From the NCBI GenBank assembly GCA_036426205.1, contig CM071568.1, positions 217,104,527 through 217,168,526 on the forward strand: a stretch of DNA of 64,000 nucleotides, given 5' to 3'. Position 1 is the stretch's first letter, and each line of letters opens with the position of its first letter. Made by a program: the position numbers and the translations under genes. Under the pieces are notes generated by a model. That model saw nothing but the letters and a program-made list of their open reading frames with translations, searched no databases and was not told where the DNA came from. Below, in pieces: positions 30,626-42,455 of the stretch. Source of the DNA: Ascaphus truei. Its lineage: Eukaryota > Chordata > Amphibia > Anura > Ascaphidae.

Positions 30626-31078
30626 TTAAAGCTGCAGTTCAGTCTTTTTTTTTTTTTTTTTTTTTTTAATTCAATAGTTTCATGTTGGCAATCTCTAATT
30701 ACCTAAAGAAGTGTATAGCTGCCAGTCAATTCCTTCTCCATGTATTGATCGGTGAAATTTGGCGACACCTTTAGATATGGGATATGTTTTTCATCTGCTT
30801 CTGTCAGTCAGTGGAAGCTCATGAATATTCATGAGCACTCCTGCACTGACATGTGCAAGAGGAAGGGCAGGGCTGACAAAGGGGTGTGCCAGGGCTTGTG
30901 ACATGATATGAAGGGGCAGTGCCATAGCAAATAGCTGTTAAAATAGAATACAAGAAAATTGGTCTTTCAAAGTTGTTTTTTTAAAAACAGAAAATGCTAA
31001 AAGTATTTTTTCTTACTACAGAACTGATTTATTAAAAAAAAACACACATGCAGGATATTGACGGAACTGCAGCTTTAA
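30626..31078 (+). mobile_element. TTAA-flanked MITE, copy B
   Basis: The element is 453 bp with TTAAAGCTGCAGTTC at the left and GAACTGCAGCTTTAA at the right end. It is the inverted counterpart of 12847-13305 with a longer T run near the left end. It encodes nothing. Confidence 0.85.
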
Positions 31079-31299
31079 ACATTAAAAAGGCACCCTATAG
31101 GTGAACTGGGGGTCTGGATCCCAAAGGGGAACTCTGGGGACTTAACAGGTGGCTTAGCGTGACAGGAGGGACAGGCACACTGGATTATACAGAAGATGGC
31201 AAAGAAAAAGGAGGATAGAGAGTAAGAAAGCTCTGGTAGTGACAAAGGTAGTGAAACAAGCTAAGAAGGCAGTTTCCATGCATCGATAACCCAAATAAT

Positions 31300-31500
31300 A
31301 TGCGGCAGTCCTCGGTTATTCAACGGAATCCGTTCTGGAAGTAGCGCTGGATAGTGAAACCGTTGCAAAGTGAGTCCCATGTTAATCAGTGGCGGGGAGC
31401 GTTGGATAACGCATTCAGGCGTCGGAAAACGCATTCCGGCATAAAAAAAACGGCCCATGGGGTTGCATTGCAAAGCGTTGGATAGCGAGGACTACATGTA
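31300..31500. mobile_element. MITE with CAGTCCTCG ends
   Basis: GCAGTCCTCGGTTATTCAACG on the left pairs with CGTTGGATAGCGAGGACTAC on the right. The internal sequence repeats GCGTTGGATAACGCATT-type blocks. A TA-target mariner-like origin is plausible but the exact ends are not fixed. Confidence 0.6.
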
Positions 31501-32482
31501 TTACAGAAAGTAAAATGATTTTATCAAGTGGGAATTTTTGGGAGGCCCAACTCCCGAACCTTGAGGGTTCCAAATGCATGATAATTGCTTATCAGGAACC
31601 CTGCATGAATAAATTGGGAACTACACTTTTAGCCCATCTTGTCCCTCTCAGATAAACAATCAGAAGGGGGGAAGAAGGGAGGGGAGAAGACGGGGGTCTT
31701 ATGAACACACAATGACATCACACAAAAGGGACAAGCTAGACATAATAAAACAACATGGCAGTTCCCTAGGGAAGGCCCAAAATAAAAGCACTTACAGTAG
31801 TGTCATTAGCTTTTTTAGAAAGGTTCAATCACCCTTAAAGTAACAATTTTACTTATGTGTATCCTGTGAAACGTGACGTTTCCTTTTCTTCAAGTCTGCT
31901 GAATTTGTTTATATGTTTAACTAACGATGGCATCATAATTACTTTACAACAACAAATAATTTTTAAAAAGCTGTAGATTTCAGGATCAATAGTCTTATCT
32001 CCAGAAGAAATTAGATAATTAATGTAAAAAAACATCCAAAGCAGTTGTTCACCATTAAAAAATATATATATATTCAAAATCCCTCTTATTTGTTATTTTT
32101 TATTGTTTTTGTTTTTTAAAAGGCATTAAGTTAACACAACCTATTGAATATCCCAATGCCATGAGTTCCCTTTAGTCTGAGAAGGGACTCATTCTCTAAC
32201 ATATTTTCAAACTACTGTAACTTAGAAAAAGTATTTAAATACTTATATGTGTTAGAAATTTTGCAAACCGGCATTAATTTAAATCCTAGTACTGAATACA
32301 TGCTTTGATACCAATCCTACCGTTTAGGGTAAGCACTCAGGGGAGAAGTGTAACATGCAAAGAAAAGTTTGGCATTACTGCATCTAGATTTGAATCAGGT
32401 TTTTGTATCAGCATTTCAGCGCCAGTCTGCACCTTTGTCCGCAGAGAACACACCATTGAGAAAAACATCCAGAAAACTACTG

Positions 32483-32817
32483 TACAGGCATACCCCGCAT
32501 TAACGTACGCAATGGGACCGGAGCATGTATGTAAAGCGAAAATGTACTTAAAGTGAAGCACTCCCTTTTTTCCTCTTATCGATGCATGTGCTGTACTGCA
32601 ATCGTCATATACGTGCTTAACTGATGTAAATAATGCATGTGTAACAGGCTCTATAGTCTCCCCGCTTGCGCACAGCTTCGGTACAGGTTGGGAGTCGGTA
32701 TTGCTGTTCAAGATGTGCTGACAGGCGCATGCGTGAGCTGCGTTTGCCTATTGGGTGATATGTCCTTACTCGCGAGTGTACTTAAAGTGAGTGTCCTTAA
32801 ACCGGGGTATGCCTGTA
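32483..32817 (+). mobile_element. Mariner-type MITE, copy A
   Basis: The terminal repeat CAGGCATACCCC / GGGGTATGCCTG is flanked by TA on both sides (32483-32484 and 32816-32817). It is about 335 bp with no transposase. The opposite-orientation copy is at 47267-47610. Confidence 0.85.
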
Positions 32818-33699
32818 CACCTCTGGACTGGAACTGTATAACCAAGAAAAAGCTTTAAAATCCACTTTTTTAATACCTTTGCAATGCGCTACACGACCCT
32901 CTAGCATGTTGTAACTAGCCAAGTGTAAAAGATACATGAAAACACAAATGAGTTACCAACATAACTAGCACTACAGAATAGCAGATCTATCTCCAGATTG
33001 CCGAACGCAATCGTGTTTTGCCGACAGAAGAATCATTGATCTGTCAGACCTAGTTCAACATACATTTGTAAGATTCTTAAACAAAATAAAGCCCTGACAT
33101 TATGACAAGGCTAATCTTTTTATGCAATGCACTGCTCCTGAAAGCCCCACAAGCAATTAGCCAAAGGGTGACATGGGACAGGGGATGACCCCTGATTCAC
33201 CTCTGTGGAAGGGGCTTAAAGGTGATTGGTTAATGGAAAGCTGGTGAATTAAGCGGGAAAAGTGTAGGCTGTTACCAGGTGCAGATACGACAGGTGTTTA
33301 GGGATTGGTTGAACGTGTGTTGCTAGGCTAAGCGGAAGGGTGAAATCATTGGCTGAGGGGTGGAAGGCAGGGAGGAGTCAAGTTTGGGCGGGAATTTGGG
33401 GATAGAAATAAAGGACAGATGGCACGGTATTATCACTCACTTGTGAAGAAGATTCCCCCCCTTCCCTCCACTACCTGTATATGTTTATATGTTATATTTA
33501 TAAAAAATAAATAAAAAAGTGTTTTATTTATCGCAGCATAAGGTTGGAAAAGGGTTAATTCTGAGCATGGTCTCAGAATTGGTAAATTGTTGGTTTGGTT
33601 TTGATGGTAATGGAGGCTCCTGGATGGGGGCTGGAGCCATTGTTATTTATGAACTATGTTTTCTCTGGCTGGGAGGCGAGATGTTAACTTTATTATGTA

Positions 33700-34050
33700 A
33701 AGGGTTCTTTACAGTAAGGGCAGTTCAAGTGTGAAATTCATTACCCATGGACAGTGTGATGGCAGATACAATAGGTATCTTCAAAAAAAGGTTGGACATA
33801 TTTTTAGATAAGTAAACATGGGAAGGATGTTGATCCAGGGATTAATCTGATTGCCATTATTTGGAGTCAAAACGGAATTACATTTTCCCCTTATGAGGCA
33901 TTATTGGATGATATTTCACTGGGGTGTTTTGTTTGCCTTCCTCTGGATCAATATACTGTGAATACAAAGAATAAGTATCTGTCGTCTAAATTTAGCATAG
34001 GTTGAACTTGATGAAAATATTTATTTTCTCAATCTCATCTACTATGTAAC
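33700..34050 (+). pseudogene. CR1-type LINE 3' end
   Basis: It carries the C-terminal coding remnant (ITHGQCDGRYNRYLQKK in one frame) and the 3' UTR block GGATCAATATACTGTGAATA, CATAGGTTGAACTTGATG and CTCATCTACTATGTAAC. This is a second copy of the 7433-8092 family in opposite orientation. Confidence 0.65.
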
Positions 34051-35387
34051 TATGTCATGGTTTAAGTTATGTATTGTTATGATGGTTTAATAAATTGTGC
34101 TGCAGCCTTACCAACACCTTATGTTTGCATCTTGTGTAAGTTATTTCAATTAAGCTAAATGTAGTTTAAAGGGTCATGCATCATACAGTGCCCATGCAAA
34201 GAACCTGTGAAAGGGTTAAAGCAAAGACCTTTTGGGGGGGGGGGGGGGAAGAGGGGTTGGGGAGGTTCCGTCTTCATCTTATCAGAACCGTCAATCCAGA
34301 ATACAGCGTACATCCCAAGAGGGAAGAACGTGCTTGGCCACAACATTAATTCCTCTTATTTAACAGCATGTCTGCATTGATTGCTGTGATCGAAAGCAAG
34401 AAAAAGGAGTGACAGCTGGGAAGACATGTAGCAGTTTCTCCGATATCAGCAAATCTGCAGTCACCTTCCAAAACTTTCATTGTCATTTATTTTTCTTAGA
34501 ATTAACAAAATCACAAGATCATCTATTTTTTTTAAATATAATAATCTTTTGTTACCAACGACAGATGAAAGACTAGGCGATTGATCATTGTCTACATTAC
34601 ACCACCTCATCTGCCGTCTTCATTTAAAAACTGTAGCCTTCAAAGGACACATTTTTTTTTTCTTTCTTCCGTCCCCCATTTAAATAAATGATTACCCTTT
34701 CAAAATAATGTTCCACGTTGCTAGCAGTGGATGTGAACCAACGTGCTGGCATTTCACTGGAGTTTGACTTGAATAATTTAAGCTTTTAAATTCTTGATTA
34801 CACCTCATGGTGACGTATCAGAGCGCAATCCAGAGTATTATGGCTTGCAAAAGGAGAATAGCAAACTCTATCTTCAAAATCTATCGCTTACTGCTTTAGC
34901 TGGCAGGGTGTTATGTTTCCTGCTACAGGTCACACATGGTGTGTGCTTGCGAGTTGCTTCTTCACCACAATCACAGCTAGAGCCAGCAGTAGGGCAAGCG
35001 TTTGTTGACAAGAATGCTACCACTCTCGGGGGAAAACAAAACTGCTTAGCGCTAATACACAAAGCCATTTTGAGAGTATATGTAGGTCTTTATTATGAAG
35101 GAACAATGCAAAAGTTGCGAAAGCCTAATGTAAAGGACGGCGCTCCGCCTTACATTTTAATACTTTCTTACCAGTATCTATAATTCATTGTTATATAGCA
35201 TAGACAGAGAATGAAGCTTTACACAAGGGAGCAAAATCTGCTTTGTGATGGAAATGGCAGTGAATTCTGAGCATCACATTCATAAATCATGTCTTTGCCA
35301 TTTATTCCTGCAGATACAACACAGAAGTTATACTACATGCTGTTTCTTCAGCATATTGGCCCTCAATGATTAGCAGGTAAAACTTAC

Positions 35388-35548
35388 CGTAGTGTATTTT
35401 CCCAACTGGCACAGAGAGGGGAAAGTTTCCTGATGAGCTTTTCTGATTTTCTCTGTCAGGCCATCCAGTTCTGCTGTCATTTCATAGTTTTCTGTGCACT
35501 CTTGTTTCAAAGGCTCCTTCTTCTTTTTGTTTCTGTCATTCCTGACTG
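35388..35548 (-). CDS. RARB: RARB hinge / start of ligand-binding domain exon (161 nt)
   Basis: Same length as the human exon. The acceptor is ccctctag, the donor gtaagt. It encodes [40 protein letters not shown] and [13 protein letters not shown]: the basic hinge following the second zinc finger and helix 1 of the ligand-binding domain. Phase leaves one base for the upstream DNA-binding-domain exon. No such exon is visible in 35549-64000, so the upstream intron is at least 28 kb. Confidence 0.96.
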
Positions 35549-36931
35549 CTAGAGGGAAAAATTAAGACAATTCAGATACTGGGTCCTACGCTGAAATGCT
35601 ATGAGAAAGTGTGGACAAGAGGTAACTAATAGGTGGGACTGAAGAGTATATAATATAGAGATATCTCACACAACAGGCACAAATCACTTGAGTTTTGAGT
35701 TGGGGAAAAGGACAAGGACTTGGATTCAGTGCAGTCTAACACTATTGATAGAACAGATAGGGTGCCTCGCTCCAAACTCAAAGGTTATGCTTGCTGTGTG
35801 CTACCTGGGAGGTAGAGAGAATATACAATGAGACTGATGGATTGTATCAAAGAGATACAATCCACACAAATAATCCTTTAGATAGGTGCACTACAAACCA
35901 GAATTATTATATATAGTTAATTCTTAGATGGTCCATGTGAAACTGCGAACAACGGTTAAAACAAACTTTAATAACATATAAATAGTAAACAACAATAACA
36001 TTATTTTTAAATCCTCTACGTTTTATAGTGTTTTTATGTCTTTTAACTTTAGTATCGGATTGTACTCCAATAGGCAGAAAAACGAATAAACTCCAATTCA
36101 ACATGTACTGAGTCCTGTTGTGAACATCCGTCTGTGTATATGTAAAGAATACTATTCCTAAAGAAATTGTAGTGTTGAAATCAAAAACCTTGTCAAACCT
36201 TCAATTGTTCTGAAAGTATGAATTATCCTCTATTGCTCAGAATGGTGAATATTCAGCTACACATTTATCAATATACAGTATATCCTGATGTGTTAATACA
36301 GTTTTGGTCCAGAGCTGGTAAGACACTAAAGTTTTGCGGTGTACAGTATGTGCATCTACTGATGCCCCCTTATTCCCCCCTGCGCAGACGTCTCTGCTAA
36401 TGCTGGAGGAAGATCTCTCAGGTAGGGGCTATAACTAACTTAGTGTACACAGAGATTAGATTGTATCCCAGATTCCACTTAGGGAAATACAGTAGAAGGC
36501 TGTGATGTAGCTGAGTGGGGAATGATGAAGGTAGCGATGTCCTTGAACACCAAAGTAATGTTTATTTTGGCAGGTGCTCCAAACAGTTTACATAATTATC
36601 GTGATGATGATCACTTTTGGGTCGACAGTATCAGCTGCTACGTTTTCATGCGGCTAGTGGCACTGTGCCGTTATTCAAGTGTATGGCTGTACACTCAAAT
36701 AATGAAAATGTTAACCTATTTCTGTGTCCTGCACAGAAGCTAGAGTATCTGGCTACTGACCGTAGGTTGGAACTGTCGGTTCCTATGTGAGCGCTATAAT
36801 AGTAAATTGCTATTGTTGGGTGCAGAGTGTCCACAGGGTGTGTGTACCGTGACTAAAAAACTTGTGTGTGGCTCATGTCCCCTTGGTGATTGTATAGCTT
36901 ATAGCCTAAGGGATGTTCCGGAGACAAGTAA
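35549..36931 (-). other. Start of the >28-kb RARB intron
   Basis: AT-rich intron without recognised repeats or coding signal up to the Harbinger-type MITE at 36932. Confidence 0.6.
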
Positions 36932-37294
36932 GGCTTTGTCCATAGTAGGGCAGCCCACACTCCTCCGCGCTGACACTGAGGCTCACCTGCTCAATCAGGA
37001 GCGATTTCATGGACTAGCAGGCGAGCCAGCGTGCGCGATTGGGAGGCGGAGCTATGACATCACGGGGTCAACAGGGGTCGAAGAGCAGACGTCAACGTCA
37101 GCTGCACCCTGATTGGATGTTGGCAGCCACGTGACATCCTCAGCGCGGTCTGAAAACATTTTCTCCTGTCGGATGAAAATCCCTGCGCCTCAGCACGCCT
37201 GCGGACGCTTCCTCTCAAGACATCCTCCTTGAGGATGACTCATCGTGGAGCGTCCGCACTGCTCAGCGCTGTTGGTCCTTCTATGGACGCAGCC
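36932..37294. mobile_element. PIF/Harbinger-type MITE, copy A
   Basis: The ends GGCTTTGTCCATAGTAGG and CCTTCTATGGACGCAGCC are inverted repeats, each flanked by TAA (36929-36931 and 37295-37297). Three-base TAA/TTA targets are the mark of PIF/Harbinger. The interior is CpG-rich and non-coding. Confidence 0.7.
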
Positions 37295-37390
37295 TAAGTG
37301 ATCTCTTGTTTCCTTTGTGGGGTCAGAGCTATTAAGCAGGCGCGTATCCGACTTTATTTGTTTATAGTGTTGCCTAATGATCCTGTCACC

Positions 37391-37512
37391 TGTGACTCGT
37401 AACTTAAAATTGCCCAACGAATGAACAGAGATGATGTCCTTTATGTAATATAATATAAACAAACCATCTCTGTTCACTTGTTTTACTTGTTGGGCAATTT
37501 TATGTTACAAGT
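37391..37512. repeat. Perfect-arm hairpin
   Basis: AAATTGCCCAACGAATGAACAG and AGATG on the left are complementary to CATCTCTGTTCACTTG and TTGTTGGGCAATTT on the right, with an AT-rich loop. It could be a MITE terminus pair. Confidence 0.55.
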
Positions 37513-37875
37513 CTTTAATTAGACTGCTATGATCAAAGCAGCGGCAGAGAAACGCTGAGTCAGCCAATAATTGAGTAACTAGGCTAAACATACAGCCAAC
37601 ACACAGCGCATTAGTCCATGTGAAGACTGTAAGCCATACAGCCAGGGGCTTACCCTTAAAAAACAGCCACGGGTGACAGGATCATTAGTATGCATTTTCT
37701 TATTTCTATAATCCGGTATTGGAGATAATGACCCATATTTACCAAGCAATGATATTCCACAGGATGCCATCCAGCGCCCAACACGTTTACCTGAAATCAC
37801 TTGGTCTTATTGATGGATACATCTGGTTTAGTGTTTTGCCCCAGTCTTGTAGCCAGAACATTTTGATAAATGGCC

Positions 37876-38265
37876 CTTAAAGCGGTAAACCAAGCAGACA
37901 ATTGTTTTTATTGTTTAATATTGGATTGAAGCAGGGGGGCTCGAGCGCTGAACCCCATTAATTTCAGCTCCGGAGACCCCCTGCTTCCAGAGATACTTAC
38001 CTCCGTAGGGGTGCCGGTAGCCACTCTGCTCACCTAGCAGGGATCACGTGATGGCTGTTTTTCATAGCTCACGCACCCTGCGGACCAATAGGAAGCTGTG
38101 ACATCATCCAGTACGGTTTCCTATTGGCCCATATGACGCAGGAGCTTTAAACTTGCAGGAGAGACCGGAACCCCCTTCCCACGTCTATATCTGCGGAAGC
38201 AGGGAATCCCCAGAGCTTAAATTAATGGGGTTAATGGAGACCAACTGCTTCAATCCTGTGTATGT
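37876..38265. mobile_element. MITE with GAAGCAGG ends
   Basis: TTGAAGCAGGGGGGCTC and CCCCATTAATTTCAGCTC on the left face GAGCTTAAATTAATGGGG and GACCAACTGCTTCAA on the right in inverse order. The interior has CCAATAGGAAGC / TTTCCTATTGG. No protein is encoded. Confidence 0.6.
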
Positions 38266-38439
38266 AATAACGTTTACATATCTTAGAACAGAAACACGTA
38301 TAAGAGAAATGTTGTAAATGTGTATGGTGAAGCTTTTTATGTTGTTGTAGCAGTTCTGTGTATTCCTCCTCAGAGAAAATGACCTGCTGTTAAGTACAAA
38401 CCTGTTTTCTAAGAAACATAATTACTAAGCACCTCTCAG

Positions 38440-40400
38440 GGATTCCGCGGCCGCCAGGGAGGGAGAGCTGGAACAACCGACCGGCGGCATGTTGATACCC
38501 CGTGCAACAATGACCCAGCAGCTGCGCAGCTAAGCAGCAGCCTGGTCACTGCTATTCTTCCTCTCCCTCCTCCTGTGTGTGTGTGTGTGTTTTATGGGGG
38601 GATGAGGTGGGGAGGAGTTTGTGTGTTATATTGGGGGAGGGTTATTGTGTGTTATCTGGGTGGGGTTTTTTTTGCGTTATATGGGGGGTGTTATTGTGTG
38701 TTATATGGGGGGTGTTGTATGGGGGAGGGGGAGGGGGAAGAGTAACAGGGGAAGAGGGGCAAATTAAGGGGGAAGAAGAGAGACGGGGAGAGTGTAAGGA
38801 AGATGAGAGGGGGGAGAGTGTTAGGGGGAAGAGAGGGGGAGAGTATAAGGGGTGAAGAGTGGGGGAGAGTGTAAGGGGGAAGAGAGGGGGAGCGTGTAAG
38901 GGGGGAGGAGAGATGGGGAGACTGTAAGGGGAAGAGACGGGTGAGAGTGTAAGGGGGAAGAGGGGGATAGTATAAGGAGGGAAGAGAGGGGGGGAGAGTG
39001 TAAGGGGAAGAGAGTGTAAGGGGGAAGAGAGAGGGGGGAAAGTGGAAGGAGGAGCAACAGACGACGATGGTCTTTTTCGTGCGGCCAAAAGGGGAATGGA
39101 ATTTGGATCGGGGTTTGTCCGCCCCCTCGTTCTTACCTGTCACGCCCTCTCATGTCACTGCTATCCCCCGTTCTATCCTGTTTCCCTCCCTCGGAGTCTC
39201 ATGTCCTCCATGAACCGTCCTTGCTCACTGCCATATGGCCCCGCCGGGGTCTTCACAATCAGCGCCGCACCCTCATGTGAGCTTCCTCTCCCTCCGGACA
39301 CACCTTGTCTAGTTTTGACTGATCTACGATTGCCTCTCTGCCTTGTATCGGCCGGCGAGGTCTGTACATACCTGCCCGTATAACTCTCGATGGGCGAATC
39401 CTCCTAATTTTTCTCGGGCCTTACACGGTAAAGTGGCCCGGCCGTTTTACGTCCTTTTCCTGCTTTCAGTGTTGACCAGCTGCCGTGTGTTATATGCGAG
39501 ACGCGGTTGAATACGCGTGTGGTATTGTATGAGGAAGGCAGGTAACGGCGTATGAGGGGAACGGGTGTTGAAGGTCGGTGAAAAGAGAGAGGGGGAGAGT
39601 GTAAGGGAGGAGGGAGGGGGCAAAGTGTAAAGGAGACAGAGAGAGGGGGAGAGTGTAAGGGAGGAGGGAGGGGGGATTGTAAGGAGGGACAGAGAGAGGG
39701 TGAGGGAGACAGGGAGTGTAAGAGGGGAAGGGAGGGGGGGAATAGAGACAGGGGGGATGAGAGAGAGGTACGGACAGGGAGAGAGGGGAAGGAATTCTAA
39801 GGTTCCTTAACCAAAAAAGCGAGTGGATTTAGGCCGCTGGCGAGCCATGCTGCGGCTCTATGAATTCCCCTGCTCGCGCCATTTTTTTTTTTAATAAATA
39901 AATAATCCCCCTCCCTGATTGGGCCGGCAGGCAGCTCTGGGTTAGCCCCTTCCCCTGATCTCCTCCCCCTCCAGCCCCTAATCTCCTCCCCCTCCTGCCC
40001 CCGATCCCCGCTTGCTGCCCGGGGGTGTCCGCCTCTGAAGGGGGCCCGCTTCCGCTTCGGGGGGGGGGGGGGGGAGCGTGCTGCGTCGCGATCAGTCAGG
40101 GGTTGGTTTGTGCGTGTGTCTTTCCCGGTGTACATCTCTCCCTGTGTGCGTCTGGAACCTCCTTATCTGGAGTCAGAAGAGTCTTCTCCGAGGTCCAGGA
40201 AGTCAGAGCCACCAATCTCCCGGTTTGCGCAGAGCCAGATCATACCCCTCAGCCTGGGTTACCCGAGGGGGAGTTAGCAGGATGAGACCGCGGCTCCGGT
40301 GGGAGAGAGAGACAGGAAGTACGGGGTCCTATCTATTGCCAACCTGTGTAAGAGGGGAGGGGTGGGCTGGACAAGTCTCTGCTCTGATTGGCTGATGTCT
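38440..40400. other. GC- and CpG-rich segment with G-rich minisatellites
   Basis: The interval contrasts sharply with the AT-rich surroundings. It contains GCGGCCGC at about 38447, G-rich repeats with units like GAGAGGGGGAGAGTGTAAGG (about 38757-39040 and 39580-39800), a G run at about 40060-40075 and many CpGs in 39060-39540. It may be a CpG island or simply a repeat cluster. I see no convincing exon. Confidence 0.5.
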
Positions 40401-40529
40401 AGTTGCTGAGTTTTCACTCACAGGATTCTGAGAGTTGTAGTCCTGCGTACTTTTCTAGTTCCAGCAATGATAGGTTACAGAATTACAACTACACTGCCCT
40501 TGTTTAAAAGGAAGAGGATTACATGGCAC

Positions 40530-40735
40530 ACAGCAGTGGAGATCCGCTTCGGGGGGGGGGGGGGGTGCTGCGGTGGTGTCCGCCTCTGGAGGGGTAGCGG
40601 CCCCTTGCAGAGACCCTCCTGCCGTGCGGAGGGCCCTGCTGCCCTCCTGCGTGTGTCTCTCTCTCTGTGTGTCTCTCTCTCTCTCTCTCTGTCTGTCTCT
40701 CTCTCTCACCCACACTCTCTCTCTCTCACTCTCGA
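40530..40735. repeat. G run and (CT)n microsatellite
   Basis: GATCCGCTTCGGGG begins a 16-base G run followed by GGTGTCCGCCTCTG, which is a second copy of the block at about 40027-40075 in rearranged order. A (CT)n/(CTGT)n tract runs at about 40655-40735. Confidence 0.8.
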
Positions 40736-41149
40736 TGTCTTATTTACCCTATATATCTTAACTGCCCTATACCTACACCGAAATAACCTATACTGCTTTC
40801 TTCTAGATCTAACTCTCAAGCTTCACACGGAAGACATCGGAATCCCCCCTAATCCAGAAGACAGGTAGGGAACACCTCCCCTCCAATGTATAACATTGCG
40901 GGAATGAGGGTACCTGGACATTGAGGGACTGCGGATCAGGTAAGATCCCAGGCGGGATTGCTGCTTTAGATATTGTGACGCGGGGGCGTCCAGGCACTAG
41001 TTATGGGGTTCAGGAACATTTACACATACACACACACGTAACAAGGACTAATTGTAGTATAATGTAATACAATAAATAAACTAATGTCAAAAACGAATGT
41101 TGTTCTTACTATGAATTTATTCTTTTTTTAAAAAGCGGGGCTGGGGGCG

Positions 41150-41190
41150 GGACTAGGTGGCGAGTAGATTTTTGGGTGATTTGTCGAACA

Positions 41191-41193
<3 letters not shown>
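41150..41193 (+). mobile_element. Right-end fragment of hAT-type MITE
   Basis: GGTGGCGAGTAGATTTTTGG and GATTTGTCGAACACTG match the right end of the element at 50324-50478. The left end is not seen. A (TA)n run follows. Confidence 0.6.
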
Positions 41194-41221
<28 letters not shown>

Positions 41222-41610
41222 CTATATTAGAGAAAAAGAGAAAAGAAGCGCCCGATCCTTGTGTAAAATCAGATGAACAAAGTTTTATATCTCATGGACA
41301 AACAAATGCACACTTACAATTTGTCTGATAAAATAAAGCATGTTATGGGACCTGCCCTGCACCAACTGAGGACTCCTCGTCTCTTCTTCTTTGTGTGAGT
41401 GTCAGTATTGGCTCCAAAAAGGATGTTGCTGTGTCAGCTGCTGTCTCCAGGGGAGTAATCCTTAGTGTTTGGTGAGCACTCAATCTCCACATGCAGCTGC
41501 CATTTAGCCTTTCTTCTCACACTTGAAACCGGAAAAAATCTTCAGGCAAGTCCTTGCCTCCTCACGCTGGTGCTGGGAGCTGCCCTGTCAACCGTAGGCT
41601 CACTGCCAGA

Positions 41611-41660
41611 TATCCCTACGCGTTTCTTCCGACTCTGCGGATTTCATCAGGGGATGGATA
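41611..41660 (-). ncRNA. Hammerhead-ribozyme-like motif, copy 2 (PLE terminal repeat)
   Basis: On the - strand CTGATGA (41650-41644) and GAAAC (41626-41622) enclose a stem TCCG/CGGA with loop CAGAGT. The flanking AUCCC and GGGAU form a perfect 5-bp stem I, and the cleavage position would be UA (41618-41617). Two unpaired As follow CTGATGA, a departure from the canonical core. The 3' half recurs at 42455-42470 at the other arm. Confidence 0.55.
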
Positions 41661-41699
41661 CCAAATGGAACTTCCTTGTGTTAAATAGTCCCTTTCACC

Positions 41700-42455
41700 A
41701 ATAAAAAACGTTTTAAACAAATGGCTTGCCAATATCCCCAGGGGCCAATTTCTCAGAATTAGGAGAAATTGTTCCCTATATTCTGATTTTCTGGCCCAGG
41801 GGGAGATATTGGTGAAAAGGTTTCTAGCTAAAGGTTACAACAAAGCACTATACTTGAAACTTCAGACAAGTTAGTCTGTTAGATCGAGAATCCCTGCTCG
41901 TCAAATCCAGAGGGGCTAGACGAACAGTATTAATTCAAAAAGTATTTCCAAATCACCACTTTTTATCACGACCTATAATAATTCATCCAGAGGCATTTCA
42001 TCAATTCTCAATAAACACTGGAATATACTGCTTAGGGACCCATAATTGGCAATAAATTACCTACACAATCCCTATTGTATACAAAAAACTAGGAATTTTA
42101 AAACCATGCTAGCACCCAGTCGTCTAAACAAATTAATGATTCCTGTAAGTAGATCAATCACCAATGGTAACTCTCTTGTGGTAGAAGCAGATGTCTGACC
42201 TGCAAGCACGGTTAAAACTGATCAATTCATGTCTATCATAATAGTCCACTTATAAAATCAAAAGTCATATGAATTGTCTATCTTCTTTTGTCATCTATGG
42301 CATCACATGCCGCTGTGGTACCAATATGTGGGGAGAACCACCCAACTCTAAGTACAAGATTTTTAGAACATAGAAGAAACATCATACATGGCACTACAAC
42401 TCACAATTTATCTAGACACTTCTTGGACAAACATAATAAGGATCCTTCTTCTGGA
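41700..42455 (+). pseudogene. PLE reverse transcriptase C-terminus and GIY-YIG endonuclease, decayed
   Basis: Penelope-like elements encode a telomerase-related reverse transcriptase joined to a GIY-YIG nuclease. In several + frames I read a connection-domain stretch (ITTYNNSSRGISSILNKHW, then LLRDP, NFKTMLAPSRLNKLMIP). The nuclease follows as VIYGITCRCGTN, YVGRTTQL and, after a frameshift, LSTRFLEHRRNIIHG with LSRHFLDKHNKDP. YGI and YVG are the GIY and YIG elements, with Arg (STRF) and His-Arg in the expected spacing. Stops and at least two frameshifts show it is inactive. The RT catalytic palm is absent from the fragment. Confidence 0.75.

Noticed and set aside
34794..35183. 129-codon + strand frame
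   Set aside because: Lies on the non-coding strand of the RARB intron, with no motif or repeat relation.
38642..39143. Two 150-codon Pro/Ser/Leu frames on the - strand
   Set aside because: Produced by the G-rich minisatellite; composition only.
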